In this document: in pieces, positions 13,868-25,806 of the stretch
How positions within the stretch are numbered: the first letter of the stretch is position 1
How the letters are laid out: each line of letters starts with the position of its first letter
Source of the DNA: Stropharia rugosoannulata
Taxonomy: Eukaryota; Basidiomycota; Agaricomycetes; Agaricales; Strophariaceae
Direction: 5' to 3'
Length of the DNA stretch: 64,000 bases
NCBI GenBank assembly: GCA_028532985.1
Contig: JANCIK010000001.1
Location: forward strand, 558,001-622,000
Translations under genes and position numbers: made by a program
The notes under the pieces: generated by a model
What the model was told of the DNA's origin: nothing
Databases searched by the model: none
What the model saw: only the letters and a program-made list of their open reading frames with translations

Positions 13868-15589
13868 TTATCCTTGCGATCCTAATATAGGTGATCCGGT
13901 TCGTGAGCGGCTAGGCACATCCGCCCAAGGGGAAGGTTCGTCAAAATTTAGCCCCACCCCTAGAGAGCTGGAGCTTGAGCTCCGTACGTGGTTGAGAGTA
14001 CCAGTGTAATCGGATATTGAGCTGGTAATAGGAGTTGACGACGAAGTACTGATCGGCCGGGAGAGTCGAATGGCTGTTGGCTCCATTGTCGACTGTGGTG
14101 CATCAGGGAGATCCGTAGGGCCTCTTGACCTGGGTGTTGGCTGGGCGTCCTCGAAGTCATACGGCGGGGCAGACGAGGGGGACAAAACTGACACTGTAAT
14201 GGGAGCGCTGGCCGAAGGAGGGGAAACCAACGAAGAAGGGGCAGGGGAGGGCGGAAGCGGCGGGTATGGGCTGACGTTCAGATCAAGAGACGTCGGGCGC
14301 GATTTTACAGCTATCTCAGACGCTGAACGCGCGTGCTTACGAACAAACTCAGTACTCGTCCCACCTAGTGAGGGCAGAGGAGAGTTGCCCATAGAAATTG
14401 ACCGGGGGGACGCCAACCGTAGGTTGTTATTTTCGCCTTCTACGAGGACGAGTGCCGAGCGTAAGGCCTCTTTTTCCCGTTTCAGCTCATTTAACTCTTC
14501 TTCCGCGTCAGCTCGCAGTTTGCGCTCGGTAGCGACCATCTTGTTAGCCTAGCCCATTTTCAGCCAAATAAGTGGATCCATCAGCAATAATACACACCTC
14601 TTCAAATAAAGCCTGCGACAGTGATTCTAACTCCTCTTCCAGAGCAGCCTTTGCTTCAGTAATCTTCTTTCGTGCCAGCTTTTCTTTTTGTAGCTCCTTC
14701 TCCAAATCCTCCACTTCCTTCGCCCGACTGTTCGTCAACGATGGCAGAGATGGCGACGTAAGATGCTGAGCTTGAACCTGGGGTGAGCCATTTGTTGAGC
14801 CAATTCGACTAGATGGCGGAGAAGCGACGTTATTTGTGCCAGTAGTGAACCTAAACTTGAAAAATCGGTTATCCTGAGCAGCGTTCGATGGGGCAGGTGA
14901 GCTTGCAGATGGTGGCGAAGGTGGTACTGATGCTGAAGAGGCTGATGCTGACAGTGGATAATCGACAGATTGAGACCTCTCTAATGAGGAACGCGGGTCA
15001 CCCTGGGAGCTTCCTCCAGAATCCCGAGCACTGGACCGCCGCCAGCCAACGTCCTTAGCCTGGCCTGATGTGTCGCGCCGTAACGCGTCTTCCAACATTT
15101 CATTATTTGCGATGACGAGTTGTAAGTTGGACTTTGCAACATTCAACTGTACCTCCAGATCTGCCTGAGTTTTATACGCTTCGCTGAGCAGTGATGACTA
15201 GGTTTAGCAAGAACATTCATCAATCGCCTGATATGGCCATCATCCGAACCAGGGAAACATACCAGGCTCGACACTCGATTTATCACCATGTTTAAGGCAT
15301 ACCTAAGGTCATCCTCTTGACCATCTGCGTATACCCTACGCGCGTCATGAAGTTCCTCCTCAACCTGGAGAAAGAGTGGATTCGCGCCCGCCGCCGTTGC
15401 CGATTTAAGTTGTTGTGTCGCGTTTAGACTATCCGTGCGTTTCGGAACTCCATGTGATGCTACGTTTGTCTGCAATTTGGCAGGAAAATGTAGCATGGAG
15501 GATATGGTTATCTGGTCGTCGTAAATCAAAGAAAGGAGGCCTCTGTCGCAACTCTGTCGAGTGTCCGCCCCAATGGCATGACACTGCAT
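13868..15589 (-). CDS. Sec2-type guanine nucleotide exchange factor for a Rab GTPase
   Basis: Likely activates the Sec4/Rab8-type GTPase on secretory vesicles, promoting polarised exocytosis at hyphal tips. Three exons on the minus strand give about 540 residues. A coiled-coil rich in Glu, Lys and Leu spans the middle (VEDLEKELQKEKLARKKITE, then LEEELESLSQALFEE). It continues after an intron as ANKMVATERKLRADAEEELN, the Sec2p N-terminal GEF signature. Upstream is an N-terminal helix region with VEEELHDARRVYADGQEDDL; between and after come Ser/Pro-rich low-complexity segments. The stop is at 13868. The start is uncertain: ATG at 15589 was chosen, 15496 is an alternative, and an extra 5' exon cannot be excluded. 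A conserved housekeeping gene sitting between GMC genes. Confidence 0.8.
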
Positions 15590-15939
15590 TGTTCCTGATC
15601 TGGCTATATCATGTGATCTATCCACTACTCTAGCGCGGCAACTTTTCCCCTGAGTGAACAAGTCAAGTTGACCTGTGACTACAACCAAGCCATGACAACG
15701 AGCCGAAAATCTGTTTGGACAGTCCTTCAAGCAGCCCAGGTCTTTTCGAAGAATAACATTGTCCTGTATAACTCACTCGAATAAAGTTGTGAGTTTATCA
15801 GAATTTATCAAGAATTTATCAAGAATGCAAGTATGTGGAATTTGTGTATAGTCTAAATCTTCTCATTGACTATAAAACAAGGATTCATTTACTGGTGAAC
15901 ATATACATGACACTGAGAGAGTGTAAGCTCAGCTACAAC
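15590..15939. other. Intergenic with short AT-rich tandem repeat
   Basis: About 350 bp between two minus-strand genes. At 15801-15823 an 11-bp word (GAATTTATCAA) occurs twice in tandem, preceded by one degenerate copy. No gene is seen. Confidence 0.5.
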
Positions 15940-18273
15940 TCAATTCCACGCCTCTTTAATCAAATCAGACGCCCGTTCAGCAATTGCGTAAACTGGAGCT
16001 TGTGTGTGCCCGCAGGTAATAAATGGCTATGATGACGAGGTCGTAAGGGGATAATCATCTTATGCGACTGTCACTTACCAACACAGACCCATCGACAATT
16101 CGTAGTCCCTTTGCTCCTTTGACGAGCAAGTCGGGGTTTACCACGCCATAAGTGGCGTCTCGAGACGACATAGCTGCCGTGCCGACTCCATGTTGAGTGG
16201 AAAAAACGTTGCTCCGGATGAAATCGTCTAAATCGCTGTCACTCGTAACATTTGCGGGAGGAACGACCTGTTCAATTATGTATCCCTTCCATACAGGTGC
16301 TTCAAAAAATCTCTGGGATATTTCAATTGCCTGCTTTAATGCGGCCAAGTCGAATGGATTAGACAGGAAGCCTAAATCAATCAAGGGATTTCCGGTGGGG
16401 TCAGTTTGGCTGAGGGTCACCGTTCCACCTGCAGACGTATTTTTGTTTTTATCAGAGAGGTATACTCAAATACCAGGTCATAGAACCGTACGGGATGCGG
16501 GAGTGACTATAATTATTCCCATCGAAATGAAGTGGCCCATCCCGAGGTCTGAAAAGAGTCCACCGCCGGTCTAGAGTCTGGCATGTAACTGAGATACAAT
16601 GTAAAAGCAAAGAGTACCTACCGATGGAGTAAGCTCAATATGTGGAGTGTTGGGGCCTGCAGACGGATCGTTAAAATCTTTCAAAAAATCAGTCGACAGG
16701 CGCGCCCAGCCAATCTGGTTCGGACCGCCGTTGACATCTGGACCGGTACGGTTTTGCTCCCATTGAGCGAGAGCTTCCGCTTGCAGCGTAGCATTATTTT
16801 GAAGGCTATATTGTGACAATGTCAATATTTTAGTAGTGAACAACAGACGATTATTATCAGTCTTACTTATCAAGAGTGTTGTTTGAGCTGACAGTGTAGG
16901 TTATAGAAGTGAACGGCTGGTCGCTGAGGTTTTTGCCCACGCTAGGTAAATCGAGGATAGTAGGGATTCCAAGAAGGGATAGTTCATTACTGTCACCAAT
17001 CCCAGAGTTTAACAATAAATGTGGTGTATTTATAGGACCCGCAGAGATAATAATTTCTTTAGTAGCCGTTAACCTCGTCTGCGAGCCTAGTTACAAAGTA
17101 GTCAGACGTTATCAGTGTGTTAGAAATTGAAGTTAGGTACCAGAGATCTCGACTAAGTTAAATGTCAAATTCTTCTCTGGATCTGCAAGTATTCGAGAAA
17201 CCTTTGTGTTCAGTACGAGATGTAAATTACTTCTCCCAGTGAATTGCGAAGACAGGAATGCCGTGGCAGAGCTGCTTCTCGTGCCATTCCCTATAGTTCC
17301 CTGATACCAGCCTTGTGTAGCGGTGTCAATATTGAGATGACAAACAATCAACGGAAAAGCTATACCTAGCCCGATTGGCCTTCCCGCGTTGTGATCAAGC
17401 AGGAATGGGAATTCTTCGGGAAGTTGCTCTGGGACAGTGAGTACCATGCCATCGCTGGGCTGCGGGAACCCAGGCAGACTGGTAAGCAATAGTCCGTTGA
17501 ATCCATGAACAGAAGGATCAAATTCTCCCGTCGTATTGTGATGATCGGCAGGAGGGCTCCACCTTTCTGTCTGTAAAAAAACATCAGGAATAAGTAGGAA
17601 GAAAATTCATACAACAGGGTAATTGACTTTAAGCATGTACGGTAAAATATTATCCCAAGACCATCCGGGATCACCAGTTACATCTGCAAAGCGGTTGTAG
17701 TCATCCGACGAGCCTCTTGTGTAGAACATCGCGTCTGATGTATAATAAACATCTATCAGAATACACGAGTAAGAAATAGAAAGAATACATACTGTGTGAA
17801 CTACATCCTCCGAGGATATGTCCCCTGGGATAGGCAATACTCCGGTTGTTCATTTCTATCCCGGGGACAGTGGTATAATTCCAGTCGTAGACGGTGTTGA
17901 ATAAATCCGTGGGAAATGCTGGAACCATTGAGTCCAGCACGCCAACATTTCTGGACCACCCATCATAGACTCATCAGTGGGAAGTTGCGGTGCGATATAT
18001 GATGGGTATACACACGTAGGGCCTGCTTCAATTACGAGCACATTAAAATCTTTGCGTTCTGTTAACCGATTTGCCACGACTGCTCCAGCTGTCCCTCCTG
18101 TTGAATATAGTGAGTATCTAATTTTATGCTTTTCAACGACCAGGCAAACCTCCAATGATGATGAAATCGAAAACTGTCTTTGAAGCCTCCAGCTCAGGAA
18201 AGCTGTTGTATACAAGGCCAGAAGTAAAGGGGAGTAAAGCTCCCAGCATCAGGCAAATTTTGAAAGTGCCCAT
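15940..18273 (-). CDS. GMC oxidoreductase 3, aryl-alcohol-oxidase type, secreted
   Basis: Third FAD-dependent GMC oxidase, opposite in orientation to genes 1 and 2. The start ATG at 18273 gives a signal peptide (hydrophobic LMLGALLPF core), then FDFIIIGG, the FAD fold [12 protein letters not shown], the GMC signature [53 protein letters not shown], and near the end the catalytic histidines in QHGVGTAAM and GHTQAP. The protein ends ...DLIKEAWN at 15940. Intron positions match genes 1, 2 and 4. I found no frameshift or stop, and the length is about 590 residues. A TATA-like box lies about 60 bp upstream. It probably oxidises small alcohols with O2 outside the cell; the exact substrate is unknown. 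Confidence 0.9.
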
Positions 18274-20531
18274 CTTGGGGAAACTATGTGGAAATGTAAT
18301 GGTGCCTTAGGCTCTGCATCAAGAGAGGCGCATTATATACCCCTTAAAGGCGTAATTTCATCAGATATTTTGGGTTTTCAAGCATAAGAAGCAAATGCGC
18401 AGAGGATATCACTGAGATGAAAACCTTTACGACTTTCAAAAGAAGCATAATTTAAAACCAATCACAGAGTCTGGATGACAAGAACATGACTTCCGGAATC
18501 CACTATTTGACGAGAAACGTCCATGTTGTCTTCTCAAATGCAGATGTGCACATGTTCTCCCGATATATTTTATAAAGGTAGATCAACTTTGCTTTTTGGA
18601 TTATTAATATTGCTCTCCTTAATCCTCGTTCTTTCAGGTACCCAGTTACCACGTCAGTTTGTCATATTCTACGCCGCATGGCACATGCTATTTTTACTTA
18701 TGTGTGTGATCCATTGTAGTATACTGGGTCTATTGAATCTTACATTACTCGTGCCACAAGTATCTTCGTTATGTAGGCATGGAAGAATCTGACTAAGGTG
18801 TACCTACTGGCGGGTTTTTGTAGAGGTTTACAGGAGCATTAGTTGCAGTATTTTGACACACTGACCATGAATCGCTCTAGTCTTCCGCTTTGCGATTGTC
18901 TAAGTTAGACCTGCGACTCGGACGCAATGAACTGCTCTATGCGAACTACATCCCACCCGAGATATAGATGGGAGTTTGCTTTTTATATCCTCCAATGTGG
19001 GAACTAGTATAATAGATATGCTTTGAATGCATCTTCCAAGGCACTGACTCCATGCGACTAGGACACCGTCTATGTATTTCTGACAAAGGTTAACGAATCG
19101 CCGCGCACCACCGCGGGCTATAGCGGAGTACGACACAACCTCACAACCTCGTGCGGCACACACTTGTGCCATACTACAAGGCACAGCCAGATTTCAAGTT
19201 CCTGAAACTACAAGCATATATACTGATGGGTTTAAGGTCATACAACACAATATCAACAACATGTAACTGCTTTGATTTGCTGTTATATACCTGGATGAGT
19301 AATTTACGTTCTTGAAACGAAATATGACAGTTGAAGTTAGATGACCAGAAATTTTAGAGTCCAAGGAGACAGTAACAGACTTTCGTGATGGATGATCACT
19401 TTCCAGCCTTCCTATCTCAGCCCAACTTCGTCGACATGGAGAGATTTGAATGATTTAGATGTCGTTTAGATAATAAATTAGAAGGAAAGTAGCTGAAATG
19501 ATGAAGTTTATAACATGCTTTCATCAGCGTGGGCAGCGCTGCGTCAGTGCGTTATCTGGACTCCCCCTCTGCCACATAGTAGGTGAGGTCGATAATGTTC
19601 TGAGTAGGCGCTAGGGACTTCGACTAGAAGAAATGGAAATGCTCGCATATAGCCAGAAGCTTCTCAAATTTTGCGATAAGCTTATGGGCTTATGGTGGAA
19701 GTAGACATTATGACATAAATTGGATATAAAGACTAAACGCGGAGGTGACTCGGAGCTTTAGTGCTTCACTTCAAGGCGGCTTCCATCCAACTTCCATCAT
19801 GATTAGATATAGTTCCCACGCTTAAATTCTCGCAGATCAGAAACGCGAAGTTACGTGGGTCATGTTACTAGAGTAGATGACCTTGAGGCTTGAGATGACC
19901 GTCATATACTTAATGTCGGACCAGGCTACATCCTTATAAAGTTTGAAGTACATCTCAACTCTTAAGTAAATGTGATTTGTTCAAACCGAGTAGTAGCGTC
20001 CTACATCATTTGTCTATTGATTTGAAGAGGTGGCCAAGAGGTGGCAGCTAAGTTGCAGGATCATAAACTTTCTTGAAACTTCCTTAATATCGAGGAGACC
20101 GCAATGATATCAGTACTGCGTTTCTGTTCAACTGTAACCCCTTCTAACTCGAAGCTAAGAGACCTACAAATTCATGACGCTGCATCATCAACTTTCAGTT
20201 CACTACAGCAAAATTGTCCCTGCAACGTAGATCTCAATCATAGAGCAACAACACGTTTACCTAACCAGAGAGTAGAACGGGGGTATGCAATGAATATTCA
20301 TAGCTATTTACACCGGCAGTGGCGCCGTAGGACATACCAGTCCACCCGCATCATGATCTGCGCAAAAATAACCTATTGATTCCTGACAGAGTATGCAGTT
20401 TGATCAAAGCCAGCCATCCAGCCGATAACTGAAGTGGGGTGGGACCTGACAGCTTATAATCGAACCGCTTGTTTCAACCCTTTCGTCGCCACCAACAGCA
20501 GTAACTCAGCAATTTCCCGGAACGTTTCACC
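18274..20531. other. Gene-poor 2.2-kb stretch
   Basis: No confident gene. A plus-strand open frame at 18523-18792 encodes 89 residues with two strongly hydrophobic stretches, and a minus-strand frame at 18900-19184 encodes 94 residues; neither has a recognisable domain, introns or conserved motif. The stretch is AT-richer than the flanking exons. It may contain decayed sequence. Confidence 0.4.
18333..18340 (-). promoter_or_regulatory. TATA-like box of GMC gene 3
   Basis: TATATA-type word about 60 bp upstream of the start codon at 18273 on the minus strand, in position for a core promoter. Confidence 0.45.
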
Positions 20532-21351
20532 ATGCCACTCAATAGGTATCATCCTGCACCTTGCTTTACAAGAATCATTTCCATACTTGTGTTCACATCC
20601 CTTCTTCGACAACGAGCGCTTGCTCTATCAAATATGCCAAACGGCAACTTCACCACTCATCTGCCTGTCTGTGCCAAACATTGCGCGCTTTCTTCACTCT
20701 CATCAATCACCTCGGAGGGTCAGAGCTCAATCAGTGGCAGTATCTCTCAAGGTCAGAACTGCACAATGTAAGTAACATACCAGGCACACCTTAGCAACAT
20801 GGTCGGTTCATAAAGTGCTCCCAGAAGCATAACAGATATTCCATGCTTATGCTCGAGCTCGGACTTTTTGCAGGCCTTCTCGACATGTGTGTCTCATTCC
20901 TGCTCATCGGAGGATCAAAAACGAACGAATGCGACACTGGAGGAGCTGTGCGGGAAAGGTACGTACGAATTTCAGATCTGCAGCCCCATTTTCGTGCCAC
21001 CGACATTATGCCGACATCTGCACTGTACCAGGTTTGACCAGTAGTACTACTGCCCTGACAGTCACTTTTGGATCATCTCTCCTGGCCGAGAGTATGCACG
21101 AAACCGCATCGTCTAGCCCTCCACCGCCCACTCCACCACCAGCCATTAGCATAACCACGGTCGATCTTACTGACGGGGGCAATACTGCGCTGACTTCGGT
21201 ACCGCCATCACAGGCGGCACCGTCATCCGTTCAGACTAGTGACGCGAGCCGATGTTCTACTTGGTTAAATACGTCAGTCAACACTAAACTAGAAGCGTTA
21301 ACTGTCAGCTGGCTGGTCTTCGCCTGGATTCTTTCCAACTGGGTTATGTAG
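20532..21351 (+). CDS. CFEM-domain GPI-anchored cell-surface protein 1
   Basis: Fungal extracellular eight-cysteine domain protein; in yeasts some CFEM proteins take haem iron from the environment, others act in adhesion or signalling. Exons 20532-20767, 20825-20958 and 21032-21351 encode 229 residues and join in phase only with these junctions. After a signal peptide come LPVCAKHC, NCTISITDIPCLCSSSDF and FSTCVSHSCSSED followed by LEELC: eight Cys in CFEM order, with Asp three residues before the CxC. A Ser/Thr/Pro-rich stalk follows, then a hydrophobic C-terminus typical of a GPI signal. The spacing between the second and third Cys (about 25 residues) is longer than usual. The second exon is short and not obvious from open frames alone. 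Confidence 0.8.
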
Positions 21352-21789
21352 CGGTCCGATTGGTTCTGATTGTAGTCGGAGTAGGGGAGGCAACCAAGCG
21401 CTGCAAAAATTAGGGAGGGAAGAGGGCAACCTTTACCGCCAATGACTCGATTATATAGCGTTCCCCGTGAGCAGCCGAACGAGCTGGACGGTCGTTCGTC
21501 GTTCTAAATGATTCCTTCCGGCTTCCTCGCACCTGAGAAATTTCCTAGTTATCTGGATTGTAGGAGCCGCCTTGCCTAACCCCCTTATCAAACTAATAGA
21601 GAAGATCACTGGGCCGAACTTCTGAAGATGAAAGCGTTTCGTGTTTCGGCAATTCTCACACTTGAAACGAGGGACAACACGAGTAGCAAAAAACGCGGAT
21701 AACATGTATAATATTACACTTTCCTTTCAGCCGAAGAACTCCAACCCATGTACTGCTCAAAAATATGACATAAATAGGTCACGGTCTTG
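21352..21789. other. Convergent intergenic, CFEM 1 and Dap1-like genes
   Basis: About 440 bp between two converging genes. A minus-strand open frame at 21451-21705 shows no recognisable feature. Nothing else is seen. Confidence 0.4.
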
Positions 21790-22460
21790 CTAGTTCTCAA
21801 TAGTTGGCCCGTCGCTGACTTTACCAACGATGTTGTACCGTTTCCTGTAGGGAGTAATATATCAGAAATAGATGAAATTACGTGAGGGCATGCAGGATGC
21901 CCTCACGGAAATCTGAAAGCACTCACGAGAAGAAAGCATGCCAGTCGTCGAGGACCTTGCGGTCCTTCGTGTCAAGGGTGCTGTAATCTGGGACCGCGTC
22001 CTCGGGTTTCAAACTCGACATGCCCAGTCCACGCGAGCCATCCTTGCCTGCGAAAATGCTGTACGACTTTCCAGGTCCATATACCTCGCCCTTGTTCGAC
22101 ACGTCGAATATTGTGCCTAAGCTGACGTCAGTACGGTTCCGGACGCACCGTGGACAAGCAACCGAGACATAAAGAAAGGAGATAGAGCATACCTTTGATA
22201 GCAACGTAGATAGGCTTCGTGGGGTCAGACCCATCGTATGCCTTCAGCTCTTCGGTCGTGTATGGGTCGTCCTTGGGTGGCGCAAGGTCGTCGCGTGGGG
22301 CTTGCATGACGCTCTTGAGTGGTTTCTTCGGATCTGCTTCTGCGGGAGTTTGTGTGGGCTCAGGCGACGATTTAAAGAGTCGAGGAAGCAAGGTGTGACG
22401 GAAAAGGAGATAAGAAAGAGGCAGAAGAAGGGCGAGGGCGTAGGTGACGAAGGAGGACAT
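21790..22460 (-). CDS. DAP1: Dap1/PGRMC1-type membrane-associated haem-binding protein
   Basis: Membrane-anchored cytochrome-b5-like protein that binds haem through tyrosine and supports cytochrome P450 enzymes in ergosterol synthesis, including the response to azoles and DNA damage. Exons 22193-22460, 21927-22116 and 21790-21844 give 170 residues, normal for the family. It begins with one membrane helix (VTYALALLLPLSYLLF), then a charged linker and the b5-like fold: YTTEELKAYDG, IYVAIKGTIFDVS, VYGPGKSYSIFAGKDGSRGL, and DDWHAFFSKRYNIVGKV at the end. The tyrosines in VYGPGKSY correspond to the haem-ligand region of PGRMC1/Dap1. It lies between two CFEM genes, whose products can also bind haem. 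Confidence 0.9.
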
Positions 22461-23319
22461 GTGAGAGCAGGGGACACCGGCTATCGCCGACGCGGATTGC
22501 GCAATGCACATGGCTCTCGCGCTCTGTTTGGCGGATCAAAAAAAATCACGCGCGTGCTGTAACCAAAGCTCAGCAACTCAGGGAAAGACGCTTCAATCTT
22601 CGAGAAACTGCTTCAAATTGTACGAATAATCATCATATATCGTCATCTAAAAAGATGGAAAGAGTTTGAATAAAAGCTACACCGGAATTTGAACGGCGGC
22701 GAAATAGCTACCGTCCGTCGGAGATACGATAAGTATTGTTAAAGTTGATTCTGTTCAAGAAACTCGTTACTCAATACATACAGTATATTGGGTCTCAGCA
22801 TAAAGTAGTCAATGAAAAACCTCTCCCGCTGATATCAATTACAGTACGAAACTTGTCATCATCTCATACCGCAGATGATCATGCCACATGAAGCGACAAC
22901 AGGCCAATCAACAAGTTATTCTGGTATAATTTAGAAATAGAATAAAATCTGTAACCCACAGAGGAGCAAGATGCACATCATTCGAGGTTCGCCAGCAATA
23001 ATCACGCCAAAAGTATGACAGTAAGGGATAAGTTTTGCAACGAGCAACGTAGAAACCGACTCGTCTCCAATAATAGATCGTAACTCTGAAAGTTTCTACA
23101 GCATTTCATCAACATGCAATAAGAGCCCAACTACAACATAATCCTGATCTATCAATCTACATACATCGTTCCAGACAGTTCATCTCATCTGCGTACATCA
23201 AACAACATTCTCCTCTCGTTTCCTGGCCTCCTCATCACCCAGATTAAATCAGAAGTAACCTTCGGAACAAGAAGCACACAGCTAATTGTCCGAGTGCACG
23301 TCCAAAACTCATGCAAGGA
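22461..23319. other. Intergenic between Dap1-like and CFEM 2 genes
   Basis: About 860 bp, AT-rich, with no gene recognised. It contains the promoter of the Dap1-like gene and the 3' end of CFEM gene 2. Confidence 0.4.
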
Positions 23320-24196
23320 TCAGATCATCCCTCCTGCTACCCAAATCAACGCCGCCGCCGCCACAAGCTCGCCCGTCCTTACACCGGGAAGACCACTTGC
23401 GCCAGAAGTCGCTGTTGTGGAGTTACTCGCCCCGGAAGCGCTGCTGGTTGATGTTTGCAAGATGGATGTCGTGCTCTGCGAGAATGCGCCAGAGGAGTTT
23501 GTCGCATTAGGGCTGCCAGTAATGCTAACCACAGGGGATGTTGCTGTGGTGGACGGGAATGGTGCGGTGGTAATAGGCGCAATTGGCGTGACCACAGATG
23601 TGGTGCTTGAGCTGGATCCTGAACTGCTTCCGGCTCCTCTACCGGAAGTGCTGGAGACCGCAGTGGTGCTATTTCCTGCACCAGATCCACCAGTAGAGGT
23701 GGAATGGGTGCTGTGACTGGAGGCTGATGAGGTGCTCGATGAAATCCCAGTGCTTGAGCTCGCAGTCGTAGGATCTGTAACGTACAATTAAATAAATTAG
23801 AAACAATACCCACTCAGCGTGCACAGAGTGCAGGTGGAATAAAAATAGAGATAACACGTACTGCTGCTACTCTCGCACATGGAGTTGAGCACTCGTTGGG
23901 CGGTGTCCTTCTCTGTCGCAGAGCATGAGCTATCGGACGAGTTGATACATTGCTGAACTGCAGTATTAAACGTCGGTGCGCCGCATAGGCACTTCGTGTT
24001 GTCCCTAAGGTTCAGAATTGGTCAGTGCCATAGCCCCAAAACAAAACAAAAAAGTGACTATTACTTACAATGTACAATTTACGGCCGTAGCAGCGGTCTG
24101 TGCGCACGTATGCGCGCACGATGGTAGGCCCGAAAGACCTTCCGCGCTTGCCGTCGCCGCAAACAGAACAAGTTGCAGCGCACAGACCAAGTTCAT
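23320..24196 (-). CDS. CFEM-domain GPI-anchored cell-surface protein 2
   Basis: Second fungal CFEM protein. Exons 24069-24196, 23862-24004 and 23320-23774 encode 241 residues. Order: signal peptide (LVCALQLVLFAATASAEG), CFEM domain with eight cysteines (LPSCAHTC, NCTLDNTKCLCGAPTFN, QQCINSSDSSC, SMC), a long Ser/Thr/Gly-rich stalk of about 120 residues, and a hydrophobic tail (AAALIWVAGGMI) expected to be exchanged for a GPI anchor. The acidic residue before the CxC is one position further away (D-x3-C) than the D-x2-C of haem-binding CFEM proteins, so haem binding is less certain here than for gene 1. The stalk is simple-sequence and long open frames on the other strand are its shadows. Confidence 0.85.
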
Positions 24197-25806
24197 AATG
24201 GCAGAAAGCCGCGTGGTGGAAGTTCGCCCAAGTTGCATGGTGTGGTGTCGTTAGTCGTGAAAGAAAGAAAGAACCGTCTGTCCCTTTGTCAGTCAAAAAG
24301 GGGTTTAGCTGGAATAAAGGACTGACCCCACTGGTGCAAAGGATAGAGCGATGGCACGCACGCATGAAGTTGGGGGTCACTTTATATACCCCTCAATTTC
24401 CTACATCAACAACAGTTTCTTTTTCGCTTCCATCAGGTTAGAGTTGTTTTCAAGTCTAATTTTGGACAAAAGCATCCCAATCGGTGGGACGGGGAACTGC
24501 GAAGCGCGACTGGCAGCATGATCAATGTCACTGTTCGTTTCAATGTTGCTTCCGAAATGAATTAACGTGTTGGGTTGGCGATGCTGACCCCATGATCCTC
24601 CTGCGTTGCCTTTGCCTCACCTCACCTTCGAACTAACCTTGTATGCTGTAGGCGTGGTTGAGGCGTCAAAACTTCGTGTACCTTCCCCACCCTGCTGCCC
24701 GTTTGGAATGACTGTGGCATCTCTCACCACCGGTTGAGAAAAAACGCCTACATGTGCCTTGTGTACAACTGTCTGTCGTATCTTGGACACGCCAGCCTTT
24801 CTCGAATGAGGCGGTCTAATAATTAGGCGCTCTGAGATTGCAGGACAATGAAGTGTATCGGAGGTAAGTAGTTAGTACATCAGCCTGTCTTCCATCTGTC
24901 AATGCTCACTTCGGTTCTATTTTTATTACAAGTATTTATTGAGTCACCATTATCTCACTTATGGCAGCTGCTTGCTCTGACTTTCGGTATACTTAATTCG
25001 GTTGCAGGTTAATGAAGCTCCAGACAATTTCCAGAAAATTTGTGGCGTCAATCTCCTGCATTGTTCGTTTTTATCCGCTCAGCGCTATTTTGTCACTGTC
25101 TTTGGCTCTTGCATTCTTCTCCGGCATAATGCACATTGGTAGGGTCTCGATCTCATTCATCGTCTAGTACGAAGCCTGTTGGGTTTGGGCATCAAGCGTA
25201 AAATTTAGTATTTAAAATTCATCAAGCTCTTTGAAGAATAGAACGCTCCTCTTATAACTTCTGGTTTTGCGATGGTGAGTAATCGGTTTATGCATAAAGC
25301 CGTTGTCACTTATTACTAGAAATTTCCTCCGCCGTTTCTCCGCCTTGCCAGTAATTACTCAGGCCGGTTCGAAAGTTTTGAAGAAAAAGACACTGCATCA
25401 CAGAGAGAGAATCATACACAAGTAAACTTCCAATCGCCGTAGATTGGCCGTAAAGTGTATGAACAAAACAAAAACAAGACAATTAGAGGTCTGTATGTAC
25501 TAGTCGCACTTATCTCAAGGGAGGCTTTTAATCAACTCAGCATTTTCACGGAACGATTGCCCGATGGAAGCCTGCGATTGGCTGCTACATTCTCGCTCCG
25601 ACAGGCGTGGGAAGCCCATCATAGTCACCACGCGTGAATCCTACGTCAATTTGTGCTATCTTGAGCCTTGGCACAAGCGGAGAGCCTAATCTCATTTACC
25701 ACCGCCCCGACGGTATCCCGCTCAGCATGGTTGCACACCACGCCGGAAGCGTTTCTCTTTTTCCTTGCCTCCAGCCACCACCAGAGTCAGGATCGCAGTG
25801 AACGTC
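24197..25806. other. 1.6-kb intergenic, divergent promoters
   Basis: Lies between two divergently transcribed genes (CFEM 2 and the deaminase-like gene). No domain-bearing frame is seen. Short frames near 25455-25640 lack any family signal. Confidence 0.4.
24381..24388 (-). promoter_or_regulatory. TATA-like box upstream of CFEM 2
   Basis: TATATAAA read on the minus strand, about 185 bp upstream of the start codon at 24196. It is plausible as a core promoter with a longish leader. Confidence 0.35.

Noticed and set aside
14070..14552. 160-residue plus-strand open frame, Gly-rich
   Set aside because: Antisense of the Ser/Pro-rich Sec2-like C-terminus, with no start context or splice support.
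18523..18792. 89-residue hydrophobic open frame
   Set aside because: No signal-peptide logic, homology or introns; hydrophobic frames arise easily in AT-rich DNA. Mentioned only in the intergenic note.
18900..19184. 94-residue minus-strand open frame with a mildly protein-like composition
   Set aside because: No recognisable domain and no neighbouring exons that would extend it.
23294..23716. 140-residue plus-strand open frame
   Set aside because: Shadow of the simple Ser/Thr stalk of CFEM protein 2 on the other strand.
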